A DNA stretch of 64,000 bases from the NCBI GenBank assembly GCA_001604185.1, contig LVAV01000032.1:124001-188000 (forward strand). Reading direction: 5' to 3'. The position numbers were made by a program, and so were the translations under genes. The notes beneath the pieces were generated by a model. The model searched no databases. It saw only the letters and a list, made by a program, of their open reading frames with translations, and was not told where the DNA came from. Positions 43,598-52,849 of this stretch are shown in pieces (positions within the stretch are counted from its first letter, which is position 1; each line of letters opens with the position of its first letter). The DNA is from Clostridiales bacterium Firm_16 (GTDB taxonomy: Bacteria; Bacillota; Clostridia; Saccharofermentanales; Saccharofermentanaceae).

Positions 43598-45155
43598 GAT
43601 ATGCGCGCTTTATACCAACGAGCTAATCAAGCTCAAGAGCAAGGCATCCACGTGGATCCTGCTGGCTCTTATGATCGTGTCCTCCTTCTTGACACCAATC
43701 ATTCTCGGACAGTTTTATATCGAAGGTTTGTCTTCATATAACGATTATCTTGCCGAGTCACTGACCAAGGAGCAGGTAACACATCTTCGTGATTCCTATT
43801 CTAAAAATCTCGGTGATATAGATAAACTCATTCAGCACGAGACGATCTCCTATAATGTCAACAACAAGCTACAGGAAGTCTTCTCCACTTATCTGACATT
43901 TAACGAAGATGACCTGCAATCTTACGAGAATTATCTGATCTATAACACATTGCTGGCGGGATATGACTTTGATAAATATCCCATCACCGAGACTTACCTT
44001 TCCAAGTATGCATACTACGAGTATCGTCATTACCAATATCGGATCTGTGATCTGAACAGTGAACCTTTCGATGCTCGTGACAGCGAATGGTTTGCCGCCT
44101 ATGATATCGCTACCAAGTGTCTGGACAATGCGAAGAAAGCATTATTCAACCACGATTATGCGCCATTGATCGAAGCTATGCGTCTCGATAATTTCGAGGA
44201 CGAAGCGAAACGTGTGGAAAGATTGAGTAAGGTTGATCTTGACAAGAATCTCGGTGTAAATGAAGCCGATCATCTTATGAACCTTCTCAATGAGCAGGAA
44301 ACGGCGGAAGACTGCATTCGTACCGGAACCGAGCCGGTGCAGACAGAAGATGGCGACAGACTGAAACTTCTTACTTCTTCCAAACGAAATCAGCTGGAAG
44401 AACGTATTAAGATCATCGATCATCTTTTTGAGAAGAAAGAAACAACCAACATTATGCGTATTGCCGCTATGGAGGTATCCAAACTCGCACAAAGTATCGG
44501 CCGCTTCTTCCTGATCGTTCTTCTGATCGTTGTCGCCGGCGGATGTATCTCCCAGGAACTGTCCACCGGATCGATCAAGTCGCTGATCATCGCACCGGTG
44601 AAACGTTGGAAGATCTTCCTGGCTAAATTCCTCTCTGTGCTCACTGTCGTGATCGTCGGCAGTCTGATCCTGACCTGTATTGTGGCTATCGGAACCGCCA
44701 TCCGCTTCGGAACAGAGAACCTGCCATCTTATTACTATGTCTCAGACGGTGTGGTCAAAGAACTGTCTTTCTATCTTTATAGTCTGCTGCATTTCCTGGT
44801 GGACAACATTTCTCTGTTCATCTACGTGTTGCTTGCTTTTACAATCTCCTGTATGACGAAGAACACCGCGCTGTCCGTCGGTGTATCCATGGGTCTGATC
44901 CTGTTCAACAGTCTGGGCTCTTCCTTCATTACGATGTTCGGCCAGAAAAGATGGATCGATTTCCTGCCATTCTCCAACATGGACTTCAGTTCTTTCGCCT
45001 TCCCTCATGAGTCCCTCATTGGAAGTCTGAGTGTATTTGAATCCACAAGTATAAACAACAACTCTCTGCTGTTCTCGACCGCCTATATCCTGATCATGAT
45101 CTTTATTCTCATGTTGATCGCCTACGACGGATTCGTAAAGAAGGATATCTCCTAA
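43590..45155 (+). CDS. ABC-2-type permease with large extracytoplasmic domain, TTG start
   Basis: 521 aa starting at TTG 43590, chosen because GGAGGT sits 7 nt upstream; a GTG at 43575 would overlap that site and place the start too far. One span near residues 22-40 is followed by a ~260-residue hydrophilic loop (helical, charged) and then about five spans from residue ~305 on (FFLIVLLIVVAGGCISQELSTGSIKSLIIAPVKRW is a typical ABC-2 segment). The big loop resembles bacitracin-type or DUF permeases. Works with the ATPase upstream. Confidence 0.88.
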   Translation: MNKICALYTNELIKLKSKASTWILLALMIVSSFLTPIILGQFYIEGLSSYNDYLAESLTKEQVTHLRDSYSKNLGDIDKLIQHETISYNVNNKLQEVFSTYLTFNEDDLQSYENYLIYNTLLAGYDFDKYPITETYLSKYAYYEYRHYQYRICDLNSEPFDARDSEWFAAYDIATKCLDNAKKALFNHDYAPLIEAMRLDNFEDEAKRVERLSKVDLDKNLGVNEADHLMNLLNEQETAEDCIRTGTEPVQTEDGDRLKLLTSSKRNQLEERIKIIDHLFEKKETTNIMRIAAMEVSKLAQSIGRFFLIVLLIVVAGGCISQELSTGSIKSLIIAPVKRWKIFLAKFLSVLTVVIVGSLILTCIVAIGTAIRFGTENLPSYYYVSDGVVKELSFYLYSLLHFLVDNISLFIYVLLAFTISCMTKNTALSVGVSMGLILFNSLGSSFITMFGQKRWIDFLPFSNMDFSSFAFPHESLIGSLSVFESTSINNNSLLFSTAYILIMIFILMLIAYDGFVKKDIS

Positions 45156-45203
45156 ACAGCGGAATCACGAAGGAAGAGTTGCCTCTTCACTATAAAAGAA
45201 CAA

Positions 45204-46115
45204 TTAAGAAAACCGGCATTGCCTTCCCTGCTGCACATCTCGTTCAGCGAAAAGGGACGCGATCCGGTTTCTTACTTTCCGCTTGTCTGTAACCCAAAGC
45301 GGAGCGACCAGATGCGTCTTATCCCCGTCTCCGGTCAGACGATAGATCACCATCTCCTTCGGAAGATGCTCGATCACATCCCCCAGGAAAGAGATGTACT
45401 CGTCCATCTCCATCAAGCTCCAGGGATGTGCTTTATATTCTTCGTACAATCGGGTACCGGAAAGAACATTGAGGTTTGCGATCTTGATACCATGGATCGG
45501 AAGCGTCGCACAATAATCAATAGTTTCCATCATCTGCTCCCGGTTCTCCACAGGCAGGTCCAGTATCACATGCACGATCACATCAATCTTACGATCGTGA
45601 AGTTGTCTTACCGCTTCTTCAAAAACAGCAAGTTCATATCCCCGGTTCATCCAGCGGGCCGACTCCTCGTGTATGGTCTGCAATCCCAGCTCGATCCATA
45701 GCTTCGTCCGGGAAGAAACTTCTTCGAGTATCCCGTACATTTTTTCACTGATGGCATCCGGTCTTGTGGCGATAGAAAGTCCCACCACTTCCGGATCGGA
45801 GATGGCCTCCATATACTTTCTTCTTAGTTCGTCTTCGTCTCCGTAGGTATTGGTAAAATTCTGGAAATATGCAATATACTTATGACTTTTACACTTCGCT
45901 TCTACACGGGCCTTGGCGTCGGAAAGCTGCTCTGTAACAGAAAGATTCCTGTCTGCGGCGAACTCTCCCGATCCGCTGCCGCTGCAGAATATACAGCCGC
46001 CTGTCCCACAGGTTCCGTCCCGATTCGGACAGGTGCAGCCGGCATCCAGTGCAATACGGTATACCTTCTCTCCGAAGAAGGAAGAATAGTATTCACTTGC
46101 CCGGTAATATCCCAT
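45204..46115 (-). CDS. TIGR01212-family (YhcC-like) radical SAM protein
   Basis: 303 aa from ATG 46115-46113, with GAGGT upstream; a GTG four codons before overlaps dinB's stop. The N-terminus YYSSFFGEKVYRIALDAGCTCPNRDGTCGTGGCIFC carries the cysteine-rich cluster binding [4Fe-4S] and SAM, as in YhcC. The family is uncharacterised biochemically in most organisms. The gene overlaps or abuts dinB, from which it is probably cotranscribed. Reaction unknown. Confidence 0.9.
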   Translation of the reverse strand: MGYYRASEYYSSFFGEKVYRIALDAGCTCPNRDGTCGTGGCIFCSGSGSGEFAADRNLSVTEQLSDAKARVEAKCKSHKYIAYFQNFTNTYGDEDELRRKYMEAISDPEVVGLSIATRPDAISEKMYGILEEVSSRTKLWIELGLQTIHEESARWMNRGYELAVFEEAVRQLHDRKIDVIVHVILDLPVENREQMMETIDYCATLPIHGIKIANLNVLSGTRLYEEYKAHPWSLMEMDEYISFLGDVIEHLPKEMVIYRLTGDGDKTHLVAPLWVTDKRKVRNRIASLFAERDVQQGRQCRFS

Positions 46116-46123
46116 CCGATACC

Positions 46124-47362
46124 TCACTCATTCTCGTTGAACCCGCCATGGGGATGTTCGGTCCGGTCTTCCGGGCAGAGATCCTCTCTTCCCTCCAGTT
46201 CGGTCCCTCTCATAACGATATTATACCCAAACCTCGCCCGAAGGGTATCCAGTGCGGTATTGACCTTATCATCCCGCTTGATCTTCTCGATATTCTCGAA
46301 GACTGTCATCTGGTGCCAGGACTGCTCATCTGTAAGATGTGTGGTCCTGACTCCGATGCTGCGGATTGGAGCGTGCCAGTCATAACTCTCGTCGAAAAGC
46401 GCCATAGCCAGTTCTGCAATGGCCTTCTCATCGTTGGTCTCCGCCTGCAGCGCTCTCTGCTTCTCATAAGATTGCAGATTCGTATCCCTTACCCAGATCG
46501 TCACGGTCCCGGCATAGAAATGGTGCTTACGAAGCCGCCCGGCTACCTGACCCGACAGCGCCAGGATCACCTTCCACACATCGTGTCGGTTCATCATGTC
46601 CCGTGGCGTCGTAGTACTGTTGCCGATGGATTTAAGCGGACGCACATAGGATCCGGATGCCACCGGATCTTCGTCCATGCCGTTGGCATGCCGCCACAGG
46701 GCATACCCGTTCTTTCCCAGGTAAGACAGCACATAATCCGGCTCCAGATGGGCCAGGTCTCCGATGGTCCGCACGTTGATCCTGGAGAAAGCCGCATTGG
46801 TAGCCTTCCCCACGAAAAGAAGATCTGCCACAGGTAACGGCCAGACAATATCCCGGAAGTTCTCCTCCGTGATCAAGGTAGTGGCATCCGGTTTCTTGTA
46901 ATCAGAACCCAGCTTGGCGAAAGTCTTATTGAAGCTTACGCCTACCGAGCAGGTCAGGCCCAGTTCATCCCTCACCCGACTTCGGATCTCATCGGCCACG
47001 GCTACCGGATCTCCCATGGCATTCTCGGTAATGTCCAGCCAGCACTCATCCAGACCGAAGGGTTCCACCTTATCGGTATACTGAAGAAACATCTCTCGGA
47101 TCCGCTCCGAGAAATAGACATACTGGTCATAGTGGGCCGGCACCACCAGCAGGTCCGGACACTTCTGCTTCGCCTGCCAGATCGCTTCCGCCGTCTTCAC
47201 ACCATACTTCTGGGCCAGAGGATTCTTCGCCAGGATGATGCCGTGACGCTTCTGACTGTCACCGCCCACGGCCATCGGAACATTGCGCCATTCGGGATGA
47301 CTTCTCATCTCGACCGAGGCGAAAAAACAGTTCTGATCCACATGCAGAATGTCCCGATGCAT
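46124..47362 (-). CDS. dinB: DNA polymerase IV (Y-family)
   Basis: 412 aa. Catalytic motifs ILHVDQNCFFASVE and PFGLDECWLDIT supply the metal-binding acidic residues, and CSVGVSFNKTFAKLGSDYKKPD is the classic DinB finger region. It performs error-prone translesion synthesis under DNA damage. A LexA-like inverted repeat sits at 47385-47398, 22 bp before the ATG. The clamp-binding end is not obvious (last residues are polar). Start ATG 47362; a GGAG lies 14 nt upstream, a long spacing. Confidence 0.94.
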   Translation of the reverse strand: MHRDILHVDQNCFFASVEMRSHPEWRNVPMAVGGDSQKRHGIILAKNPLAQKYGVKTAEAIWQAKQKCPDLLVVPAHYDQYVYFSERIREMFLQYTDKVEPFGLDECWLDITENAMGDPVAVADEIRSRVRDELGLTCSVGVSFNKTFAKLGSDYKKPDATTLITEENFRDIVWPLPVADLLFVGKATNAAFSRINVRTIGDLAHLEPDYVLSYLGKNGYALWRHANGMDEDPVASGSYVRPLKSIGNSTTTPRDMMNRHDVWKVILALSGQVAGRLRKHHFYAGTVTIWVRDTNLQSYEKQRALQAETNDEKAIAELAMALFDESYDWHAPIRSIGVRTTHLTDEQSWHQMTVFENIEKIKRDDKVNTALDTLRARFGYNIVMRGTELEGREDLCPEDRTEHPHGGFNENE

Positions 47363-47384
47363 ATACTTCTGACCGACTCCTTTT

Positions 47385-47398
47385 CAAACGTTTGTTTG
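47385..47398. promoter_or_regulatory. LexA-like operator before dinB
   Basis: CAAACGTTTGTTTG is a perfect inverted repeat CAAAC-N4-GTTTG, one base per half-site from the Bacillus LexA box CGAAC-N4-GTTCG. Position just upstream of the SOS-type polymerase supports a damage-controlled role, but the changed bases mean it needs testing. Confidence 0.5.
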
Positions 47399-47476
47399 CT
47401 TTGAATTTGATTATATCACACGCAAACCGAAAAAACATCCTTTACAAAATAGTCATTTTTTTATACGGTTTTTTGC

Positions 47477-47505
47477 TTTTATTTTACTTTTTGTAATTGT
47501 ATAAT
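47477..47505 (+). promoter_or_regulatory. Candidate promoter of the response regulator-7TM kinase operon
   Basis: TTTTAT (47477-47482), 17-nt spacer and consensus TATAAT (47500-47505), in AT-rich DNA about 80 bp before the ATG. A GCCTC/GAGGC hairpin (47545-47561) lies in the leader. Confidence 0.45.
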
Positions 47506-47586
47506 GACAAAGAAGAAAGCAAGTTTTTTTATTGTTCTAAATTCGCCTCCTCGGCAGAGGCAATATTGAAGAAGGATGGTGAACAT

Positions 47587-48294
47587 ATGGCAAAGCAGCG
47601 TATTTTACTTGTTGACGACGATACCGATATTCTCGAGATCAACCGATCATTCCTATCCAACGAGGGCTACGATGTAAGCGTAGCAACCAACATTGCCCAG
47701 ACACTTCAGAAGGTGGAGACGAATGCATATGATTGTATCGTTCTGGACATTATGCTCCCGGACGGAAGCGCCTTCGATCTTCCTGCGAAGATTCGCGTAT
47801 ATACCAATGCTCCGATTATTTTCCTGTCTGCTAAGGATCAGGTCGAGGATAAGATCACAGGCTTTAAGGCCGGCGGTGACGACTACATGACCAAGCCGTA
47901 CAATCTCCCGGAGCTTTCGGCTCGTATTGCAGCTCATATCCGTCGTAATATGACCCGTGACGGCTTCCTGATGGAATTCCCGCCGCTCACAATGAATGTT
48001 AAGACACGTGAAGTGGTTCTCAATGGTGTTCCGGTACATCTTACCAACCGTGAGTTCGATATCCTTCGACTCCTGGCTGAGACACCGAACGTGATCGTAC
48101 CTTTCGCCCGCATCTATTCCCACGTCTGGGGCGATGACGGACTTTGCGACAATCACCTCGTAATGGTTAACATCAGTTATCTGAGAAAGAAGATGGAGAA
48201 AGCGGATCCTACCGTTCAGTTCGTCAAGACAGAATGGGGCAGCGGCTATTCCTTCACTTATCCGCCGATCCGCAATACCATGCGTGCCGAGTAA
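47587..48294 (+). CDS. OmpR-family response regulator
   Basis: 235 aa from ATG 47587, chosen because homologues begin MAKQRILLVDDD and GGATGGTGAACAT precedes it; the longer frame upstream overlaps the promoter. Receiver: acidic DDD 10-12, Asp54 in CIVLDIMLPDG, Lys in DDYMTKPYNLPE. C-terminal winged helix: NREFDILRLLAETPNVIVPFARIYSHVWG and NHLVMVNISYLRKKME. Followed 27 bp later by a sensor kinase, its likely partner. Confidence 0.94.
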   Translation: MAKQRILLVDDDTDILEINRSFLSNEGYDVSVATNIAQTLQKVETNAYDCIVLDIMLPDGSAFDLPAKIRVYTNAPIIFLSAKDQVEDKITGFKAGGDDYMTKPYNLPELSARIAAHIRRNMTRDGFLMEFPPLTMNVKTREVVLNGVPVHLTNREFDILRLLAETPNVIVPFARIYSHVWGDDGLCDNHLVMVNISYLRKKMEKADPTVQFVKTEWGSGYSFTYPPIRNTMRAE

Positions 48295-48321
48295 GCACGT
48301 TGTTGGAAAGCGTGGATAATC

Positions 48322-50532
48322 ATGTCACTCGAAACTTCCGTACATTATCAGAAGCGCTTTCTCTTCGTTCGATATCTGTTATTGATTATTATTGCGATCA
48401 CTGCTTCTTCTTTGGTTTTCGTTCTCGTTAACTACAGAAGGAGCAGTGATCTTTCTTTTACCAGCGACGGAAAATACGTCGACCTGCGCACTCTGGCCCA
48501 GGATGGAGACGACATCGCCGTCCTGGATAACTGTTGGGAATTCTACCCCAACCAGCTTCTCAACCCGCAGATGATCGAGGAAGGTCACCTGCAGAGCGAG
48601 AACTACCCCTATACCTATTTTTCCAATGTACAGATCTCCGCGAACGGATGGACCGAGCTCGGACCGGATGCTGTATTACACCATGCTCTTATCGATACAC
48701 GTTCCGAAAAGGAATGCTACATGACGAAATTCGGCTTCGGTACATACCGGATCGCGATCCAGTTCGACCGTCAGCTGGAGCTGGTCACATTGAATCTGCC
48801 TTCGATCTCCCAGTCCGCCACGATCTGGGTCAATGGAACGCCGATCAAGCATTTCGGCGTCGTAGCCGCATCCGAAGAACAATATCGTTCTACCGAGGTC
48901 TCCGCTAACCTTCAGATCACTCCGGATGCATCAGGACGCGTTGAGATCGTGATCCAATGCGCTAACTTCTCTTCTGCCCATGGCGGAATCCTTTGTAAGC
49001 CCTGTATCGGTAGTGATTCTTATATCGATATTCTCGATATAAGCGCCCGCATTTATCTGGCTGTCCTGGTCACCTTACTGTGTGCCTTTTTCATTGGCGG
49101 CCTCTATATTTCGCAGACCTTTGTCAGCAAGTCCAAACTGTATTTCTTCCTGTTGATGCTGCTGACATCGATCCTTTATGAATTCTTTGCACCAACGATC
49201 ACTCTTCTTTCCGGAAACTGGAATTACCTGATCCGCGTCTCGTTGATCATACTGTGCAACTTCTTTACCTTTCTTTTCTATTCCGCGCTTTATCCCAAGG
49301 GTCTCGGCTCTATATTCGATAAGCTTCGCTTCTTCGAGATCGCCGTGATCTCTCTGACCACGACAATGTATCTGCTGACATTCTGGTGTTTCCCACATTT
49401 CATCTATCAGCAGTCTTCCTATATGGCCCTGTTCATTCTGGTTCTGGTCACAAATCTATACTGCATTTTCCGTGTTTTCAATATGATGCGGTATCACAAT
49501 CACGGAAAGTTTCTCTATGCCATTTCCGTTATCCTGACCAGTCTGATAAACCTTTCGGTCTTCTACCGTTCACACTACATGGTCGCCATCACACTTCACG
49601 GCTTCCTGATCTTCTTCCTGTCGTTGATCTACGGAACATTCTTCATTGTCAGCTATGTACGTACATTTGATGCCCTGTCCTTCCACAATAAGAACCTGCA
49701 GAGCGCCGTCGATGAAAAGACCAAGTATATCGCCAAGGTCAATCAGGATCTTCTCCGCAATCATGAGAAGCTGATGGAGAATGAAGAAACCAGAAAGAAA
49801 ATGTTGTCTAACGTTTCCCACGATCTCCGTACTCCGATCACGGCGATCCGCGGCTATGTCGAGCTGATGCTCAATGCCAAGGAGCCGCTTTCTAAGGAGC
49901 AGGAGATCCAGTACCTGAATAATATCCATACCCGCAGCACCCAGATGGAGCAGCTGATCTCTGACCTTGTACAGTTGACCCGTCTGGAGTCAGAAAACGA
50001 TAAGCTGGATATCATGCCTATCAGCATCAAGGATATGGTGCGAGATCTTTTCAATCTGTATCACGCAGAGTGCGAAGGCACCAGCAAAACCATCACCTTC
50101 CAGGCTCCGGAAGACGACGATCTGCTCATAGACGGCGATGCCAAGAAGCTTCTGCGGGTATTCGAGAACATCATCGTAAATGCCATGAAATACACTCGTG
50201 AAGATGGTAAGATCCAGATCATATGCCATCGCTACGACGATCCGGCCATGTTGGACGGTAACGCCGTAGAAGTCATTGTAAAAGATAATGGTGTCGGTAT
50301 CCCGGAGAACGAAGTCCCCTATGTCTTCGACCGCTTCTATCGTGCGGAGAATTCCGGTATCAACCGTACCGGTTCCGGACTGGGACTTTCTATCGTCAAG
50401 AGCGTTATGGATAAGCATGGCGGCAAGATCTGGGTCGAGAGCGAAGAAGGCAAAGGCTCCGAATTTCACATCGTATTCCGCGCATCCGAATTCACCATGG
50501 AAATGGAAGAAGAACCGGAAGACGAGGAATGA
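48322..50532 (+). CDS. 7TMR-DISM-type sensor histidine kinase
   Basis: 736 aa. One N-terminal span, a ~200-residue extracytoplasmic domain (about 45-245, DISM-like jelly-roll with carbohydrate-binding features such as VTLNLPSISQSATIWVNG), then seven transmembrane spans (about 250-450), a coiled-coil (~455-490), phosphoacceptor His500 in SNVSHDLRTPITAIRGYVEL and an ATPase domain ending RTGSGLGLSIVKSVMDKHGGKIWVESEEGKGSEF. DISM domains are thought to bind carbohydrates, so it may sense external sugars. Acts on the regulator encoded 27 bp upstream. Acidic C-terminal tail. Confidence 0.9.
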   Translation: MSLETSVHYQKRFLFVRYLLLIIIAITASSLVFVLVNYRRSSDLSFTSDGKYVDLRTLAQDGDDIAVLDNCWEFYPNQLLNPQMIEEGHLQSENYPYTYFSNVQISANGWTELGPDAVLHHALIDTRSEKECYMTKFGFGTYRIAIQFDRQLELVTLNLPSISQSATIWVNGTPIKHFGVVAASEEQYRSTEVSANLQITPDASGRVEIVIQCANFSSAHGGILCKPCIGSDSYIDILDISARIYLAVLVTLLCAFFIGGLYISQTFVSKSKLYFFLLMLLTSILYEFFAPTITLLSGNWNYLIRVSLIILCNFFTFLFYSALYPKGLGSIFDKLRFFEIAVISLTTTMYLLTFWCFPHFIYQQSSYMALFILVLVTNLYCIFRVFNMMRYHNHGKFLYAISVILTSLINLSVFYRSHYMVAITLHGFLIFFLSLIYGTFFIVSYVRTFDALSFHNKNLQSAVDEKTKYIAKVNQDLLRNHEKLMENEETRKKMLSNVSHDLRTPITAIRGYVELMLNAKEPLSKEQEIQYLNNIHTRSTQMEQLISDLVQLTRLESENDKLDIMPISIKDMVRDLFNLYHAECEGTSKTITFQAPEDDDLLIDGDAKKLLRVFENIIVNAMKYTREDGKIQIICHRYDDPAMLDGNAVEVIVKDNGVGIPENEVPYVFDRFYRAENSGINRTGSGLGLSIVKSVMDKHGGKIWVESEEGKGSEFHIVFRASEFTMEMEEEPEDEE

Positions 50533-50575
50533 TCCTCTAACTACATGATCCCTTCGAAATCCCATACCTTCGGGT

Positions 50576-50609
50576 ACAAAAAAGAACTGCCTCATAAGAG
50601 ACAGTTCTT
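50576..50609 (-). terminator. Terminator of the HU gene
   Basis: Stem AAGAACTG / CAGTTCTT (50582-50589 with 50602-50609) followed on the minus strand by TTTTTTGTACC, 26 bp after the HU stop. It also lies downstream of the kinase gene on the plus strand. Confidence 0.75.
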
Positions 50610-50635
50610 CATTGAATGCACTTAATCAACAAAAA

Positions 50636-50920
50636 TTACTTCTTGTTAACCTTGTCCTTCAGGCCCTTACCAGCCTTGAAAACAGGAGCCTTGGAAGCTG
50701 GGATATCGATAACTTCCTTTGTGCTCGGGTTGCGACCCTTACGAGCTGCACGCTTCTTTGTCTCGAATGTACCGAAACCAACGAGAACAACCTTCTCCGG
50801 CTTCTTAGCAGCGAGAGCATCGCCGATAGCATCGAGTGTAGCGTTGATAGCTGCCTCAGCATCCTTCTTTGTCAACTTTGTTGACTTTGCAACTGCATCA
50901 ATAAGTTCTGATTTATTCAT
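50636..50920 (-). CDS. hup: HU-family nucleoid-associated DNA-binding protein
   Basis: 94 aa from ATG 50920-50918, GGAGG at 8 nt; an ATG two codons earlier lies too near that site. The HU fold is complete: MNKSELIDAVAKSTKLTKKDAEAAINATLDAIGDALAAKKPEKVVLVGFGTFETKKRAARKGRNP, with the RNP(S/T) tip that bends DNA. A homodimer compacts the nucleoid and supports replication and recombination. Strong promoter at 50958-50986. Confidence 0.96.
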   Translation of the reverse strand: MNKSELIDAVAKSTKLTKKDAEAAINATLDAIGDALAAKKPEKVVLVGFGTFETKKRAARKGRNPSTKEVIDIPASKAPVFKAGKGLKDKVNKK

Positions 50921-50957
50921 TTTCATTGCCTCCTTCAGGGCTTATTTAACAATGGTT

Positions 50958-50986
50958 ATTATGAACGTCAAAATGCCTATTGTCAA
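50958..50986 (-). promoter_or_regulatory. Strong promoter of the HU gene
   Basis: Minus strand TTGACA (50986-50981), 17-nt spacer and CATAAT (50963-50958), 37 bp before the ATG. Two other TTGACA sequences lie nearby but lack a partner -10. Confidence 0.78.
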
Positions 50987-51109
50987 GGGTTTTTACGTTT
51001 TTTCCTCTAAATTTCGTGGCAAGCACACTATTTAAATTTGTCAAGACTCCATTACATTGATATATGTAAAAAAATTGTCTTTTATATTTGTGCAGGAGAC
51101 CGTATCTGA

Positions 51110-52447
51110 TCAAACGTCAAGATCCTCAAAAGCCGCCAGTCCCTTGTTCTTGACAGTACCATTATCACCATGACGTACGAAAAGCATGGTCGTAAAACTC
51201 AAGAAAGCAAAAAGCGCCGCATAGGGAAACAGGATCTTATAACTGATGTGCTTAAGAAGGAAGCCGGCCAGAACCGGGGTGACGACCTGTGCGCTCATGG
51301 AAGCAGCATAGTAATAACCGGTAAACTTTCCCGTATCTGCGCCGTTACACATCTCCACCGCCATCGGCAGCGAGTTGACGTTGATCAATGCCCAGGCTAC
51401 TCCCACAAAGAAGAAATCGATGTACATGGTGAAAAGCAGGCTGTCACTTCCCTGCGTTGTGATAAAGTAGGCGAACAGGAAACATGCGCTGAACAGCAGC
51501 GTTCCCATAAGGATCGTCTTCTTTCTTCCGATCTTGGCCGCAATCAGGCCGGACGGAACGAAGGAAAGGATCGCACCGCCGTTAGTGACCAGGAAACAGG
51601 TAGATGCGAAGCCCAGCTGCTTATCCATAATGGTACTTACATAGGTCGTGAACCAGGTGGTAAGCGCGTTATAGGCGAAATACCACAATGCCACGGAAGA
51701 AAGCAGGAATATCATGGAACGGAGAACCGGTTTGGGGAGTTTCGCCCCCTTCTTCTCATCCTTCACCGTCAGTTCCCACTCGGGGTGTGCTTTCTCGATT
51801 GCGTCATTCTCCGCTGACCACTTCGGTTCTTTTACCAGAAGGAGCATCAGTCCGATAGCAATGAACATCAGGGCAGCGATGAAGATAAACAGTGGCTGGT
51901 AATCTACGTGTTCAGCGCCTTTGGTCTTCGCCTCCGGATACATCAGCGCGGAGAAAACCAGATAGATAATGCCGCCCAGTGCACCCATGAGATTGATCAC
52001 GGCATTTCCCTGAGACCGCAGTGGCTTCGGCGTCACATCCGGCATCAGAGCGACAGCCGGAGAACGGAAAGCGGACATGGCGATCAGGAGAAGTCCGAGG
52101 GTCACGATAAACGATATCATTTTGAAAGAAGATGGCGCGGAGGCATAGGAATTGTCCAGGATCGGCAGGATATTGGTAAAGATCACGGCAAGTCCGGTGC
52201 CGAAAAGAATAAATGGCATTCTCTTACCGATCCGCGTATGGGTCTTATCGGAGATTCTTCCGAATAGTGGCAGCATGAAAAGTGCCAGGATATTATCCGA
52301 GGCCATGATCAGGCCGGTGATACTCTCATCCATATGGAAGGTCTTTCCCAGGATAAGCGGAAGAATGTTGTCATACATCTGCCAGAAAGCCATGATCGCA
52401 AGAAACGCAAGGCCTGTCAGCATCGTTCGCCGATAATTCAGTTTCAT
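51110..52447 (-). CDS. MFS transporter, SLC45/GPH-like sugar carrier
   Basis: 445 aa with about 12 spans. The segment GRISDKTHTRIGKRMPFILFG, with the RIGKRMPF motif, is typical of SLC45/GPH-type sugar (sucrose/maltose-like) cation symporters, and RSPAVALMPDVTPKPLRSQGNAVINLMGALGG is also characteristic. A cytoplasmic loop lies between the two halves. It may take up a disaccharide. ATG 52447 follows GGGGGACC; an extended -10 (TGGTATAGT) is found near 52480-52490. No catabolic gene is linked. Confidence 0.87.
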   Translation of the reverse strand: MKLNYRRTMLTGLAFLAIMAFWQMYDNILPLILGKTFHMDESITGLIMASDNILALFMLPLFGRISDKTHTRIGKRMPFILFGTGLAVIFTNILPILDNSYASAPSSFKMISFIVTLGLLLIAMSAFRSPAVALMPDVTPKPLRSQGNAVINLMGALGGIIYLVFSALMYPEAKTKGAEHVDYQPLFIFIAALMFIAIGLMLLLVKEPKWSAENDAIEKAHPEWELTVKDEKKGAKLPKPVLRSMIFLLSSVALWYFAYNALTTWFTTYVSTIMDKQLGFASTCFLVTNGGAILSFVPSGLIAAKIGRKKTILMGTLLFSACFLFAYFITTQGSDSLLFTMYIDFFFVGVAWALINVNSLPMAVEMCNGADTGKFTGYYYAASMSAQVVTPVLAGFLLKHISYKILFPYAALFAFLSFTTMLFVRHGDNGTVKNKGLAAFEDLDV

Positions 52448-52564
52448 CCGTTGGTCCCCCTCTTCTCACATATATCCACTATACCATGAATCCCCTGTTC
52501 CGCGAAATCCGTACTTCATATTCTTCGTCCCCAACCATAGATCAGATTCCTCAAAAAAAGGAAA

Positions 52565-52593
52565 TTGCAAATGCTTCCAATAAATGGTAATGT
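52565..52593 (+). promoter_or_regulatory. Promoter of the DUF1858 gene
   Basis: TTGCAA (52565-52570), 17-nt spacer and TAATGT (52588-52593), preceded by TGG, 41 bp before the ATG. Confidence 0.45.
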
Positions 52594-52633
52594 ACATATG
52601 TTATTTATCGGAACGAATATGGAGGAAATACAT

Positions 52634-52837
52634 ATGGCTATTACTAAAGATATGATCATTGCCGACGTACTGAACGAGCATCAGGATACAGTGCCGATCT
52701 TCATGAACAGCGGTCTTCACTGCCTGGGCTGTGCCATGGCACATGGCGAGACCATCGAGCAGGCCTGCATGGTTCACGGTCTGGACTGCGATGCACTCGT
52801 AGATGCTTTGAACAACTACCTCGGCGAAAACGCATAA
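52634..52837 (+). CDS. DUF1858 domain protein (small cysteine protein)
   Basis: 67 aa from ATG 52634, with GGAGG 8 nt upstream; longer reading upstream overlaps the promoter. The compact helical domain ITKDMIIADVLNEHQDTVPIFMNSGLHCLGCAMAHGETIEQAC matches DUF1858, whose members carry a conserved CxxC (HCLGCAM) and are often near hybrid-cluster or redox proteins. Probably a redox-active or metal-binding adaptor. Convergent with the Spo0A-C-like gene, and a GTCTACG/CGTAGAC hairpin (52848-52867) separates them. Confidence 0.88.
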   Translation: MAITKDMIIADVLNEHQDTVPIFMNSGLHCLGCAMAHGETIEQACMVHGLDCDALVDALNNYLGENA

Positions 52838-52849
52838 GAAAGGATCCGT

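Noticed and set aside
45173..45188. A terminator between the ABC-2 permease and the radical SAM gene
   Set aside because: A 6-bp GAAGAG/CTCTTC stem is present but no U-run follows on either strand.
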